DNA of 64,000 nucleotides from Sediminivirga luteola (GCF_014639315.1 NZ_BMFY01000002.1:124001-188000); one strand, 5' to 3'; counted from the stretch's first letter, positions 34,398-43,785 are shown. Notes: generated by a model not told the origin, from the letters alone. Numbers and translations: made by a program.

Positions 34398-35144
34398 TCA
34401 CCCGGCGAGAACCCGATACGCCTCGTCGATGGCATGCTCGGGCACGACGAGATCGGCCGTGCCTGCCGTGGCGTCGATCTCCCGGGCGTTGGCCTCGTCC
34501 ACCTCGCGCACCCAGGCGCGCGCCTGGGCCGGGGACTTGCCGAACCGTTCGTGCCGCTCGACCAGCCGGGCCCGGCGCGCCTGCTGGTCGACGGAGCAGA
34601 ACCACGTCTCGTCCAGCTGCGTGCGCACAGCGCGCCACGGCCCTTCATCCCGCAGCAGGTAGTTCCCCTCGGTGAGGATCAGCCTGGCAGACGGGAGCAC
34701 CGGGATCGCGCCGGCCAGCGGCTGCTCCAGGTCCCGCTCGAACGCCGGGGCATAAACGATCCCGTCCTCGCCGCCGCGCAGCCTCCGCAGCAGAGCGGCG
34801 TAACCGGCGGGGTCGAAGGTGGCCGCGGCGCCTTTGCGTTCCAGCAGACCCAGCCGCCGCAGCTCCGCATCGGCCAGGTGAAAACCGTCCATCGGCACAT
34901 GCGCCACCGCCTCGGCGCCGAGCCGCCCATCGGCGGACAGTGCCGCCGCGAGCGCCAGGACCAGCGTGGTCTTACCGGAGCCGGGCGGACCGCAGATTCC
35001 CAGGACTACCCTGCTGTGGCCCGCGTCGGCGATCAGAGCAGCCGCCCGGGCGACGAGTGCGTCAAACCCAGCAGCGCGTCCGGGCAGCTCTTCGCCTCCA
35101 GACTCACCGCCTCCTGCGACGGAGCCCGGATACTGCATCGTCAC
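34398..35144 (-). CDS. FrcK-like sugar kinase (PRK/uridine kinase fold)
   Basis: A 248-residue P-loop kinase: Walker A GPPGSGKTT at about 51-59, PMDGFHLADAEL with the likely catalytic Asp, and a lid-like HERFGKSP segment. It resembles the kinase found beside frcBCA fructose transport genes in rhizobia and is annotated elsewhere as a nucleoside/nucleotide kinase family protein. It is the last gene of the sugar operon; its GTG overlaps the epimerase stop (GTGA), with an ATG six bases further in. It probably phosphorylates the ketose produced by the epimerase, but pantothenate- or uridine-like substrates are not excluded. Confidence 0.75.
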   Translation of the reverse strand: MTMQYPGSVAGGGESGGEELPGRAAGFDALVARAAALIADAGHSRVVLGICGPPGSGKTTLVLALAAALSADGRLGAEAVAHVPMDGFHLADAELRRLGLLERKGAAATFDPAGYAALLRRLRGGEDGIVYAPAFERDLEQPLAGAIPVLPSARLILTEGNYLLRDEGPWRAVRTQLDETWFCSVDQQARRARLVERHERFGKSPAQARAWVREVDEANAREIDATAGTADLVVPEHAIDEAYRVLAG

Positions 35145-36031
35145 CGGCCGGCCGCCTGCAAGCCCGCCCGCATGAACCCCTGAGCGTGACGGGCCAGGTC
35201 CATGCCGTCGTCCCAGAGGTCGCGCCAGACGGCCAGATCATTGGACAGCCCCTCGGCCACGACGGCGGAGGAGAACGACTCGAAGGTGATCGGCCCGGTG
35301 TAGCCGATGTCCGCGAGCGCATGGAAGAACGCGGTGAAGTCCAGCGATCCCGAGCCCAGGTAGCCGCGATGGTTCTCTCCGATGTGCACGTATCCCAGCC
35401 GGTCGCCGACCTCGTGGACGGGCCGCACCAGATCGTCCTCCTCGATGTTCATGTGGTACGTGTCGAGGTGGATCACGACGTTCGGGGCGCCGATGTCGTC
35501 GGCCAGGGCGAGTGCCTGGCGGGCGGTGTTCACCACGTTCGTCTCATACCGGTTGCAGATCTCCAGTCCCAGGGCGATGCCCTCTCCGCCGTGCCGGCCA
35601 GCGGCCTCCGCAGCGAGCTCGCGCAGGACGCCGACGGCGTTGGCCCGGCCGCGCGCACTCAGCGGCGTGGGGTACTTGCCCAGCGCGGAGTAGAGCGCGC
35701 CCGTGAGATACCGTCCGCCGAGCGCCTCCACGATGTCCAGCGACTGACGCAGCAGGGCTGCCCCGCGCTCCACGACGGCGGGATCCTCGCTGGAGACATC
35801 GGCGTCGAATGCCAGACCCCGCGAGCAGGCCACCTGCAGGCCGGCCTCGTCCAGCGCGGCCCGGGCATCGGCGGCGTCCAGCGAGACGGCATCGTGCAGG
35901 GAGAGCTCCAGCAGGTCGTAGCCGGCGTCGCGCGTGGCGGTCACGGCGCGGCGGACTTCCTCCGGGCTGGTACCGCCCTCCCAGACGAGCGCGTGAATGC
36001 CGAGGGGATTGCGCATGGGGATGGACGTCAT
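35141..36031 (-). CDS. Ketose 3-epimerase (D-tagatose/D-allulose 3-epimerase family)
   Basis: A 296-residue TIM-barrel enzyme of the usual DTE/DPE length. The four metal ligands and catalytic residues align by position: E157 (GLEICNRYE), D190 (HLDTYHMNIEE), H216 (VHIGENHRG) and E251 (TFESFSS), the pattern of D-tagatose and D-allulose 3-epimerases. It inverts C3 of a free ketohexose, for example D-allulose to D-fructose. It lies 55 bp after the ATPase gene and overlaps the kinase gene, which places it in the pathway fed by the ABC transporter. The true sugar is unknown. Confidence 0.85.
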   Translation of the reverse strand: MTSIPMRNPLGIHALVWEGGTSPEEVRRAVTATRDAGYDLLELSLHDAVSLDAADARAALDEAGLQVACSRGLAFDADVSSEDPAVVERGAALLRQSLDIVEALGGRYLTGALYSALGKYPTPLSARGRANAVGVLRELAAEAAGRHGGEGIALGLEICNRYETNVVNTARQALALADDIGAPNVVIHLDTYHMNIEEDDLVRPVHEVGDRLGYVHIGENHRGYLGSGSLDFTAFFHALADIGYTGPITFESFSSAVVAEGLSNDLAVWRDLWDDGMDLARHAQGFMRAGLQAAGR

Positions 36032-36086
36032 CGCGTGGTGCTCCTAGTCGTTCGTGGTTCACAGAATGTCACAGCAATCGAGCCCT

Positions 36087-36833
36087 TCAGGCGGCCAGAG
36101 CCCCGGTGATGAGGCTGACGATCTCCGCGGCGCTGGTCTCCGCAGTGCGGCGGCCGGCCACGCAGCGGCCCGAGCGCATCACCCAGACCTGATCGGCCAG
36201 GCGCATCACCTGATCGAAGTTGTGGCTGATGAGCAGGACGGCGTGGCCGTCCTCGCGCAGGGAACGGATCAGCGTCTCCACCCGCTCGGTCTCCTGAACG
36301 CCGAGCGCGGCGGTGGGCTCGTCCATGATCACCAGGCGCGAGCTGAAACCCGCGGCACGGCAGATCGCAACCGCCTGCCGCTGCCCGCCGGAAAGCCGGC
36401 GTACCCTGGCCCCGACGGCGGGCACGTTCACCGCGAGCGCGGAGACCATCTCCTCCGCCTGACGACGCATGCCCTTGCGGTCCAGAACCTGCAACGGGCC
36501 GAACCCCTTGGTCAGCTCGCGGTTGAGGAAGAGGTTCTGCCAGACGGTGAGATCCTCCACCAGAGCGAGGTTCTGGTGGACGGTCTCGATGCCGGCGTGG
36601 CGGGCCTCTTCCGGGGAGGAGAAGGACACGGTCCGGCCATCGAAGACGATCTCGCCGGAGTCGGCTCGGTGCACGCCGCACAGGCACCGCACCAGCGTGG
36701 ACTTGCCTGCGCCGTTGTCCCCGACGATGGCGGTGATCTCGCCCTCCGCCAGGCTCATGTCCACATCGCGCAGGGCACGGACATTGCCGAAAGACAGGTT
36801 CAGACCGCGTACGGTCACCAGTTCACTGGTCAT
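36087..36833 (-). CDS. Sugar ABC transporter ATP-binding protein, single-domain (FrcA-like)
   Basis: A 248-residue ATPase with one nucleotide-binding domain: Walker A GDNGAGKSTL, signature RLSGGQRQAVAICRA, Walker B RLVIMDEPTAALG. Most carbohydrate-type-2 (RbsA) ATPases have two fused domains; the single-domain form is typical of FrcA, which strengthens the link to ketose uptake. The ATG overlaps the permease stop (ATGA). A longer frame to 37727 is a frame artefact lying inside the permease gene. Confidence 0.9.
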   Translation of the reverse strand: MTSELVTVRGLNLSFGNVRALRDVDMSLAEGEITAIVGDNGAGKSTLVRCLCGVHRADSGEIVFDGRTVSFSSPEEARHAGIETVHQNLALVEDLTVWQNLFLNRELTKGFGPLQVLDRKGMRRQAEEMVSALAVNVPAVGARVRRLSGGQRQAVAICRAAGFSSRLVIMDEPTAALGVQETERVETLIRSLREDGHAVLLISHNFDQVMRLADQVWVMRSGRCVAGRRTAETSAAEIVSLITGALAA

Positions 36834-37828
36834 TTCTGATACCTCGAGACGAAGGCGGCGAGGACGACGACGGCGCCCACCGCGACGGGCTGGTAGTACT
36901 GCGAGACGCCCAGCGAGGTGAGGCCGTTGGTCAGGGCGGTCAGCAGCAGCGCGCCGAACACCGGGCCGGCGATGGTGGCGCGTCCACCCGCGAGCGCCAC
37001 CCCGCCGAGCACCACTGCAGCGACCGCGTTGAGCAGGAACTGCGTATTGGCGGCGGGTTCGGCCGCGCCGATGCGTGCCACCAGCAGGATCGCCGCCATG
37101 CCCGCGAGGGTGCCGCTGAGGGTGTACACCGCGAGTTTGATCCGGCGGACGTCGATGCCGGTGGCGGTGGCGGCCTCCGCCGATCCCCCGGCCGCGAGGA
37201 CGTGGGTGCCGAACCTGGTGTGGAAGAGCAGCACATGGGCGAGGACGGCGATCACCAGGGCCGCGAGCACCATGTACCCGACCGGCCCGATGCTGCCGGT
37301 GGAGAGCCGGAGCATGAAGCGGTCCACGACCGTCTGCGGCTGACCGTCGGACACCACGAGCGCCAGACCGGAGGCCATCGACAGGCCGCCGAGGGTGACG
37401 ATGAAGTCGGTGATCCGCCCGTAGCCGATGATGGCTCCCTGCAGGGCGCCGAAGGCCAGACCGGAGGCCACCGCCAGCAGGCAGCACAGCGCGATGTGCC
37501 AGCCCGCCCCGAAACCGACGCCGAACATGATGGCGCTGAAGGTCATGGTGGAGGCCACCGAGAGATCGATGCCTCCGGTGGCGACCGTGAAGGTCTGTCC
37601 CACCGAGAGGATGATCAGGATGGCCGAGGCCGCGAGCATCGCCTGGACGTTGCCGTAGCCCAGGAACCCGGGGTTCAGGGCGGTGAAGACGATCACGAGG
37701 GCCACCAGGCCCGTCGGCGCCGCCCACTCGGCCCAGCGGCCGGACTCCGGCAGGAAGCGCTTCCAGCCGGGGGATGCGGGGGTGTCGGGGGCCTGGTTGG
37801 CGGTGGCCTGCCGCGTCGCTGCGGTCAT
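36830..37828 (-). CDS. Sugar ABC transporter permease (RbsC/FrcC family)
   Basis: A 332-residue membrane protein of the BPD_transp_2 family with about 9-10 hydrophobic segments. Family landmarks are LSVGQTFTVATGGIDLSV, ITDFIVTLGGLS and NAVAAVVLGGVALAGG near the C-terminus. It forms the sugar channel for the ketose-type cluster. It is 37 bp downstream of the binding-protein gene and coupled to the ATPase gene. Confidence 0.92.
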   Translation of the reverse strand: MTAATRQATANQAPDTPASPGWKRFLPESGRWAEWAAPTGLVALVIVFTALNPGFLGYGNVQAMLAASAILIILSVGQTFTVATGGIDLSVASTMTFSAIMFGVGFGAGWHIALCCLLAVASGLAFGALQGAIIGYGRITDFIVTLGGLSMASGLALVVSDGQPQTVVDRFMLRLSTGSIGPVGYMVLAALVIAVLAHVLLFHTRFGTHVLAAGGSAEAATATGIDVRRIKLAVYTLSGTLAGMAAILLVARIGAAEPAANTQFLLNAVAAVVLGGVALAGGRATIAGPVFGALLLTALTNGLTSLGVSQYYQPVAVGAVVVLAAFVSRYQK

Positions 37829-37865
37829 GGGTGCCGTTTTCGCTCCTTACGATCCGGGCAGGCTG

Positions 37866-38933
37866 TCACGAGCCGAACGGGTTGTCGAAGTCCTCGAACG
37901 GCGCCGGGAACGCCTCCTTGGCTTCGCCTGCGACGTCCGCGGAGACGACCGCCACGGGTGAGACGACCGTCTCGGGCACGTCCTCGCCGTTCATGAGCGC
38001 CTCGCACGCCTGGACGCCGAGCTGGCCGACGGTGTAGGGGTACTGGGCGACGGTGGCCTCCAGATCGCCGGCCTCCACAGCGTCCAGCGCCTCCGGGTTG
38101 CCGTCAACGCTGATGACCTTCACCTCACCGGTCTTGCCGGCATTGGCGACGGCGCGGGCGATCCCGAGGCCCATATCGTCGTTCGCGGCGAAGAAGCCGG
38201 CCAGATCGGGGTTGGCGTTGAGGAGGTCGGTGGCGCGGGTGAGTGCTTCCTGCCGGTCCCAGTCGGCGGCGACGACGGGCAGGAGGTCGAGATCGCCCTC
38301 GGCGGCTTCGGTGAAGCCCGCGATGCGGTCGTTGCTGGTCTGGTCGCCTGCGATGCCGCCGATGATGGCCACCGTGCCTTCACCGTCGAGGACGTCGACC
38401 ATGTGCTCGCCGCCGAGTCGGCCGGCGTCGACGTTGTCGGTGCCGACATAGGTGGCGATGTCCACCTCGGCCGCCGCGGCGGCATCGGCGTCCACCGGCT
38501 GGTCGATGTTGACCACCGGGATGTCCTGCGCGGAGACGGGCGCCAGGCCCTGCACCAGGTTGTTCCCGGAGATCGGGTTGACGATGAAGCAGCCGAAGTC
38601 CTGCTGCGAGAGGGCGCTCAGGCGCTCGGCCTGACCCGTGGTGTCGGTGATGTCCTGCGCCGCCTGGATCTCCGCGGTGAGGCCATCGGCTTCGGCCTGT
38701 TCCTGGATGCCGTCGCGCATGGTCTGGAAGAACGGGTTGTCCAGGCCCTTGATGACGGCGGCCACCTGGTCGCTGCCCTGACCGTCGCCCGGATCACCGT
38801 CTTGCCCTCCGCCGCCGCAGGCCTGGACCAGGGCGAGGGGTGAGAGTGCCAGGACCGCGACCGCGGTGCGTGCGGCGGTCCGTGCGGTCCTACGAGTACC
38901 GGCAGCCTGGATGCTGCGAACTGAACGCTTCAT
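37866..38933 (-). CDS. Sugar ABC transporter substrate-binding lipoprotein (RbsB/FrcB-like)
   Basis: A 355-residue periplasmic-binding-protein-type-1 sugar binder. The signal peptide has a twin-Arg-containing n-region and ends at a VQAC lipobox (Cys about residue 39). The fold is shown by IKGLDNPFFQTM, PISGNNLVQGL, AIIGGIAGDQTSNDR and FAANDDMGLGIARA. It is the first gene of the operon, with GGGAGG upstream of ATG and a near-consensus promoter. It probably binds a ketohexose. Confidence 0.92.
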   Translation of the reverse strand: MKRSVRSIQAAGTRRTARTAARTAVAVLALSPLALVQACGGGGQDGDPGDGQGSDQVAAVIKGLDNPFFQTMRDGIQEQAEADGLTAEIQAAQDITDTTGQAERLSALSQQDFGCFIVNPISGNNLVQGLAPVSAQDIPVVNIDQPVDADAAAAAEVDIATYVGTDNVDAGRLGGEHMVDVLDGEGTVAIIGGIAGDQTSNDRIAGFTEAAEGDLDLLPVVAADWDRQEALTRATDLLNANPDLAGFFAANDDMGLGIARAVANAGKTGEVKVISVDGNPEALDAVEAGDLEATVAQYPYTVGQLGVQACEALMNGEDVPETVVSPVAVVSADVAGEAKEAFPAPFEDFDNPFGS

Positions 38934-38960
38934 TGCGCCTCCCTTTTTGACTTCAGCTAG

Positions 38961-38989
38961 ACATTAATCTTCCGATCTTGTCTCGTCAA
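38961..38989 (-). promoter_or_regulatory. Near-consensus promoter with embedded inverted repeat for the ketose operon
   Basis: On the minus strand, TTGACG (38984-38989) and TAATGT (38961-38966) are separated by exactly 17 bp, giving a good -35/-10 pair. An inverted repeat AGACA (38959-38963) / TGTCT (38979-38983) spans the spacer and -10, a position where a repressor would block RNA polymerase. The divergent ROK regulator is the natural candidate. Confidence 0.7.
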
Positions 38990-39063
38990 TAGGCATAATG
39001 GGAGTTGTTTCTGATCAGGGCGGCCACTAGTCTCTAGCAAAAGCAGCGGAAGGAGAAGACGGC

Positions 39064-40230
39064 ATGCGGTTGAGTGACGGCGCTGCCGATCTTGTCCGAC
39101 TACTGCGTGCCGCCGGGCCCCTGACACGTGCGGAGATCGGTGTGCGGACCGGCTGGGCGCGGGCCACCGTCAACAGCCGGCTGGACGAGGTGCTCGAGCA
39201 CCGGCTGGTCGCGGAGGCCGGCAGTGAGAACGGAGCCCGCGGGCGGCCCGCCGCGCGGTTCGAGTTCCGGTCCGATGCGGGCACGCTGCTGATCGCCGAC
39301 GTCGGCGCTTCCGCCGCGCGCCTGGCCCAGTGCGATCTGGGCGGACGGATCCTGGCGCAGTCCCAGGTGCCCGTTGTCATCGGCGCCGGCCCCGAACCCG
39401 TGCTGGACGCCGTCACGGAGGCACTCGACACGCTCCCCAGCCGCGCAGCGGCGGCGCGCCCCTGGGCGGCGGCGATCAGCCTGCCCGGACCCGTCGAGCA
39501 GCCGAACGGGAGGATCGTCTCGCCGCCCATCATGACCGGCTGGGACGGCCTGGAAGTGCCCGCCGTCCTGGGTCCGCGCCTGGGCGTCCCGCTTCTGGTG
39601 GAGAACGACGCCAATGCGATGGCCTGGGGCGAGCACACCGTCAGTGGCTACGCCGACCTGGTCCTGGTGAAGGTGGGAACCGGCGTCGGCGCCGGCATCG
39701 TCGCCAACGGCTCGATCCTGCGCGGCGCACGCGGCGCCGCGGGGGACCTGGGGCACACCTACGCGCCGGCCGATGAGGCCGATGTCCCGCTGTGCCGCTG
39801 CGGGAAGGCCGGCTGCGTGGAGGCCTACGCCGGCGGCTGGGCGATCGCGCGGGACCTCACGGCCGAGGGCCTCGACGTGGAGTCCGTGGGCGACGTCACC
39901 GCCCTCCTGACCGCCGGCGAACCCCGCGCGATCGCCCGGGTGCGCGCTGCCGGGCGAGTGCTCGGGGCCAGCCTGGCGCAGACCGTGAGCCTGCTCAACC
40001 CCTCCGAGATCGTCGTGGCCGGGCAGCTCGCCGTCGCCGGCGAGCACCTGCTGTCCGGGATCCGCGAGCACGTCGCCGCCCGGTCCCTCCCGCTGGCGAC
40101 CAGATCCCTGTCCATCCGCACGAGCGAACGACCCAATGAGGTGGGCGTGACCGGGCTGGCCGATCAGGCGATCCGGTGGGCGCTGGAACCCGAACGTCTG
40201 GGCGAGGTGCTGGAACGGGCCGGCGGCTGA
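39064..40230 (+). CDS. ROK-family transcriptional regulator
   Basis: A 388-residue protein with an N-terminal winged helix (about 10-60: GPLTRAEIGVRTGWARATVNSR, key residues RAEIGVRTGWARATV) and a ROK sugar-kinase-like domain (about 75-380). The ROK zinc motif is intact as CRCGKAGCVEAY near 243-254, and a DVGASAAR phosphate-loop-like element is present. Such proteins repress sugar operons and release DNA on binding a sugar or sugar phosphate. It diverges from the ketose ABC operon and likely controls it. AAGGAGAAG precedes the ATG. Confidence 0.88.
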   Translation: MRLSDGAADLVRLLRAAGPLTRAEIGVRTGWARATVNSRLDEVLEHRLVAEAGSENGARGRPAARFEFRSDAGTLLIADVGASAARLAQCDLGGRILAQSQVPVVIGAGPEPVLDAVTEALDTLPSRAAAARPWAAAISLPGPVEQPNGRIVSPPIMTGWDGLEVPAVLGPRLGVPLLVENDANAMAWGEHTVSGYADLVLVKVGTGVGAGIVANGSILRGARGAAGDLGHTYAPADEADVPLCRCGKAGCVEAYAGGWAIARDLTAEGLDVESVGDVTALLTAGEPRAIARVRAAGRVLGASLAQTVSLLNPSEIVVAGQLAVAGEHLLSGIREHVAARSLPLATRSLSIRTSERPNEVGVTGLADQAIRWALEPERLGEVLERAGG

Positions 40231-40274
40231 GGCGGGGAGCCGGTGGGGGGGCGGTTGCAGGGGCCGGGGACGGA

Positions 40275-41756
40275 TCAGCTGAGGTTGGTGAACACCGAAG
40301 TGGTCTCCAGGAAGAGCTCCAGTCCTTCCGGCCCGAGTTCGCGGCCCCAACCAGACTCCTTGAACCCGCCGGTGGGCATCGTCACATCAGGGAGGCCATG
40401 AACGTTGATGCCGACCCGGCCCACGCGGAGCCGTGAGGCCACATGGTGCGCGGTCTTGACGTTCCGTGTCCACACCGAGGCAGCCAGTCCGTACGGGCTG
40501 TCGTTGGCCGCGTGAAGCACCTCGTCGAGGGTGGAGAACCGGAGCGCCGCGACCACCGGTCCGAAGATCTCCTCCCGCACCGCCTTCATCGACGGACGAC
40601 TGTCGGCCAGGACGGTCGGTTCGACGAAGAAGCCAGGCCCGCCCTGACGGCCGCCGGCCGCAATCGTGGCGCCTTCTGCCACCCCGGATTCGATGTACCC
40701 CATCACGGTGTCACGCTGAGACTGGGAAATGAGCGGCCCCATCTCGGACTCAGGATCGAAGGTGTAGCCGACCTTGAGTTCCTCCGCCCGGCGCGCGACT
40801 CCGGCGACGACTTCCTCATAGAGAGAGTCGTGCACGAAGAGCCGGGAACCGGCCGTGCACACCTGGCCGGCGTTGGAGAAGATGGCGGCGGAGGCACCGG
40901 CAACGGCCTCATCGACATCGGCATCGCCGAAGACCAGGACCGGCGATTTACCGCCAAGCTCCAGGGACACCTTCTTCAGATTTCCGGTAGCCGCGCGCAC
41001 AATGGCCCTACCCACGTCGGTGGAGCCGGTGAAGGCCACCTTGTCGACCTGGGGGTGTTCCGCCAGGCGGGCGCCGATGACCGCCCCATCCCCGGTGACG
41101 ACGTTCAGCACACCGTCGGGAAGTCCGGCTTCGCGGGCGAGTTCGGCGAGCATGATCGTCGTCAACGGAGTGAGTTCGGCGGGCTTGACGATGCAGCTGC
41201 ACCCCGCCGCGAGCGCCGGCGCGACCTTCCATGCCGCCATTCCCAAGGGCGAGTTCCATGGAGTGATCAGCGCGACCACCCCGACGGGCTTCTTGTGCGT
41301 GTAAGCGTGCAGGTCCAGTCCGCGTCGCTGCAGATCGAGTGAGCGTCCGCCGACCTTGTCCGCCCACCCCGCATAGTAGCGGAACACGCGTGCGGCTTCG
41401 GCGATGAAGCCACCGCGGACGACGCGGTGGGGAGCACCCTGGTTCATCGCTTCAACGAGGGCGAAATCGTCCGCCCGCTCTTCCAGTAGATCCGCGATCC
41501 GCCAGAGCACACGCCCGCGGACGTCAGCCGGCTGACGATGCCACGCTCCCTCGTCGAAGCTCCGCCTGGCCGCCTCGACGGCATGGTCAGCGTCTGTGGC
41601 ATTCCCTTCCGGCACTCTCGCGATCGGCCGTCCGGTACCGGGGTCGATGATGTCGCGACTGCCCTCCGCAGCCACGGGCTGGCCGTCGATAATCATGTGC
41701 CAGTCGCGAACAGGCGGCTCGGGCGCATGGAGGTGGGTGTCGGGAAGCAATGGCAT
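40275..41756 (-). CDS. NAD(P)-dependent aldehyde dehydrogenase
   Basis: A 493-residue aldehyde dehydrogenase. The proton-accepting Glu is in LELGGKSP, the catalytic Cys in GQVCTAGS, and the coenzyme motifs TPWNSPLGM and FTGSTDVG are present. It oxidises an aldehyde to a carboxylic acid. It lies 62 bp after the PotA-like ATPase gene and is the last gene of the long catabolic operon, so it probably acts on an aldehyde made by the monooxygenase/hydrolase steps. Confidence 0.93.
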   Translation of the reverse strand: MPLLPDTHLHAPEPPVRDWHMIIDGQPVAAEGSRDIIDPGTGRPIARVPEGNATDADHAVEAARRSFDEGAWHRQPADVRGRVLWRIADLLEERADDFALVEAMNQGAPHRVVRGGFIAEAARVFRYYAGWADKVGGRSLDLQRRGLDLHAYTHKKPVGVVALITPWNSPLGMAAWKVAPALAAGCSCIVKPAELTPLTTIMLAELAREAGLPDGVLNVVTGDGAVIGARLAEHPQVDKVAFTGSTDVGRAIVRAATGNLKKVSLELGGKSPVLVFGDADVDEAVAGASAAIFSNAGQVCTAGSRLFVHDSLYEEVVAGVARRAEELKVGYTFDPESEMGPLISQSQRDTVMGYIESGVAEGATIAAGGRQGGPGFFVEPTVLADSRPSMKAVREEIFGPVVAALRFSTLDEVLHAANDSPYGLAASVWTRNVKTAHHVASRLRVGRVGINVHGLPDVTMPTGGFKESGWGRELGPEGLELFLETTSVFTNLS

Positions 41757-41818
41757 GGTGCGCTCCTTCGGTTCGCGGCCGGCCGCTCAGAGGGACAGCC
41801 TGTGCACGATCAATGGGT

Positions 41819-42919
41819 TCAGGCCGGTGACTCGATCAGGACGGTGCGCCGATGCGGCCAGGACAGCACAAGCTGCCTCCCGATCGCCACCTGGCCGGCC
41901 TGGTGATGGGACACCCAGAAGCTCAACTCTTCCCCGCTCTCCAGCTTGCCGGTCGCCTTGATGCGTTCACCGAGATAGACCAGTTCGGTCAGCGTCACAC
42001 GGAATTCGTTCCAGTCCGGCGAAGGTGCGCCACCAAGCTGTCCGTCCTCCGGCCGCAGCACGATCCGTGCCGTGCATCCGGAGGGAACATCCACGGTGGC
42101 ACGGCCGCACACCCTCTGCCCGTTGCCCAGCCGGACTCCACCGACTGTCCCTGCGGCCACATGTTCGGGCGTGCCGCTGAGGAAGTTCGCTGCTCCCAGA
42201 AAACCGGACACGAACTCGTTCTGCGGGCTCTCGTACATCTCGGTCGGAGTACCGACCTGAGATATCCGGCCGTCACACATCACCACGATGCGATCGCTCA
42301 GACTCAGCGCCTCCTCCTGATCGTGCGTGACGAACAGCACGGTGGTGCCGAGTTCCCGGTGCAACCGGCGGATCTCGTCACGCATCTGCGTCCGTAATGC
42401 CTTGTCGAGTGCGCTGAGCGGCTCGTCCATCAGGAGGATCGGCGGACGGTGGACAAAAGCCCGCGCCAAAGCAACGCGCTGCTGCTGACCACCCGAGAGC
42501 TGACTGGGTTTGCGGTCGGCCAGATGTCCCAGCGAGACAGCTTCGAGCGCTTCACCTACTGCCGTGCGGGTCTGGTGTTTGGACGCCTTGCGCAGCTTCA
42601 TCGGGAAAGCGACATTCTCGAAGACCGTCATGTGGGGGAATAGCGCGTATCCCTGGAAGACCATGCCCAGATTGCGTTTGTGCGTGACCAGGCGCGTGAT
42701 GTCCCTTTCCCCGAGACGAATCGTGCCGGAGGTAGGCGTCTCGAATCCGGCCACCATGCCCAGGGTGGTGCTTTTGCCAGAGCCGCTTGGCCCTAGCAGG
42801 GTGACGAACTCGCCGGGTTCGACGGTCAAATCGATCTGTTCCACGGCCGCGATGTCGCCGTAGAGCTTCTTCAGATCGCTCAGCTCTAGACGAGCCGCGT
42901 GGGTGGCAGTCGCTGTCAT
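41819..42919 (-). CDS. PotA-like ABC transporter ATP-binding protein
   Basis: A 366-residue ATPase with Walker A GPSGSGKSTT, signature QLSGGQQQRVALARAF, Walker B ILLMDEPLSALD and a C-terminal TOBE_2 domain (about 275-360), the layout of the polyamine/iron/2-aminoethylphosphonate group. It energises the permeases encoded upstream. The substrate is unlikely to be simply putrescine, since catabolic enzymes for an unrelated compound share the operon. Confidence 0.92.
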   Translation of the reverse strand: MTATATHAARLELSDLKKLYGDIAAVEQIDLTVEPGEFVTLLGPSGSGKSTTLGMVAGFETPTSGTIRLGERDITRLVTHKRNLGMVFQGYALFPHMTVFENVAFPMKLRKASKHQTRTAVGEALEAVSLGHLADRKPSQLSGGQQQRVALARAFVHRPPILLMDEPLSALDKALRTQMRDEIRRLHRELGTTVLFVTHDQEEALSLSDRIVVMCDGRISQVGTPTEMYESPQNEFVSGFLGAANFLSGTPEHVAAGTVGGVRLGNGQRVCGRATVDVPSGCTARIVLRPEDGQLGGAPSPDWNEFRVTLTELVYLGERIKATGKLESGEELSFWVSHHQAGQVAIGRQLVLSWPHRRTVLIESPA

Positions 42920-42974
42920 GGCATTTTCCTCTCTGAGCAGGGGAACGCAAGCGGATGAAGTGGGTTGACCAACG

Positions 42975-43775
42975 TCATACCGCGGTTCTGCGACGCGTCA
43001 GCCGAGTCAACAGCAGAGATCCGACCAGCAGGGTCAGGGTGACCACTGTGAGTACGGAAGCTGCCACCGGTACGAGCGGGTTCAGTTCGTAGGTGATGCT
43101 GCCGAACATTCGCACCGGCAGCGTGGGAGCGGTGTCGCCGGCGATGAACATGGACACGACGGGCTCATCGAGGGACACCATGAGCGCCATGAGGGCGCCG
43201 GCCCCGACGCCTGGGCCGATCACGGGAAGGACGACCCGGAAGAAGGCACCGGCAGCGCTCGCCCCGTGGACGCGTGCGGCCCGAACCAGACGGAAATCGA
43301 AGGACCGCAACGAAGCCGTCACGGTGATGACGACGAATGGAATCGCCAGTCCCGCGTGCGCGAGCACCACCACCCCGAGATTGCCGGGGGTACGTAAGAG
43401 GAGCGTCACAAGATACAGCCCGAAACCGGAGATGACGACAGGCACCATCATCGGCATCATCAGGATCGGTTCGGCCAGCCGGTTAGCCCGGCGCGCCGCG
43501 GTCACAATTGCATAGGCGGCCAAGGTGCCCAACGGAGTCGCGATCGCGGCAGCACTGCCAGCCACGACCAAACTGCGCACGAGCGCATCAGTCCAGGAGC
43601 TGTCCTGAAAGAACCTGGTCAGCCATTCCGTGGAATAGCCAGGAGGCGGGAACTCGAGGAACCGGCTCGTGCTGAACGCCATCGGGATGACGGTCAGCGT
43701 AGGGACGATCAGGTAGGCGGCGACCAGCAATCCGAACACGATGCCGATCGCCATGGTCACTGGGCGTGGTTTCAT
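42975..43775 (-). CDS. PotC-like ABC transporter permease
   Basis: A 266-residue permease with six predicted membrane helices. The first is at about 9-30, and the family motif RAARVHGASAAGAFFRVVLP lies in the EAA loop at about 165-180 (key residues ARVHGAS and FFRVVLP). It pairs with the PotB-like permease, whose gene ends 10 bp upstream. Confidence 0.9.
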   Translation of the reverse strand: MKPRPVTMAIGIVFGLLVAAYLIVPTLTVIPMAFSTSRFLEFPPPGYSTEWLTRFFQDSSWTDALVRSLVVAGSAAAIATPLGTLAAYAIVTAARRANRLAEPILMMPMMVPVVISGFGLYLVTLLLRTPGNLGVVVLAHAGLAIPFVVITVTASLRSFDFRLVRAARVHGASAAGAFFRVVLPVIGPGVGAGALMALMVSLDEPVVSMFIAGDTAPTLPVRMFGSITYELNPLVPVAASVLTVVTLTLLVGSLLLTRLTRRRTAV

Positions 43776-43785
43776 CGGCGGCCTC

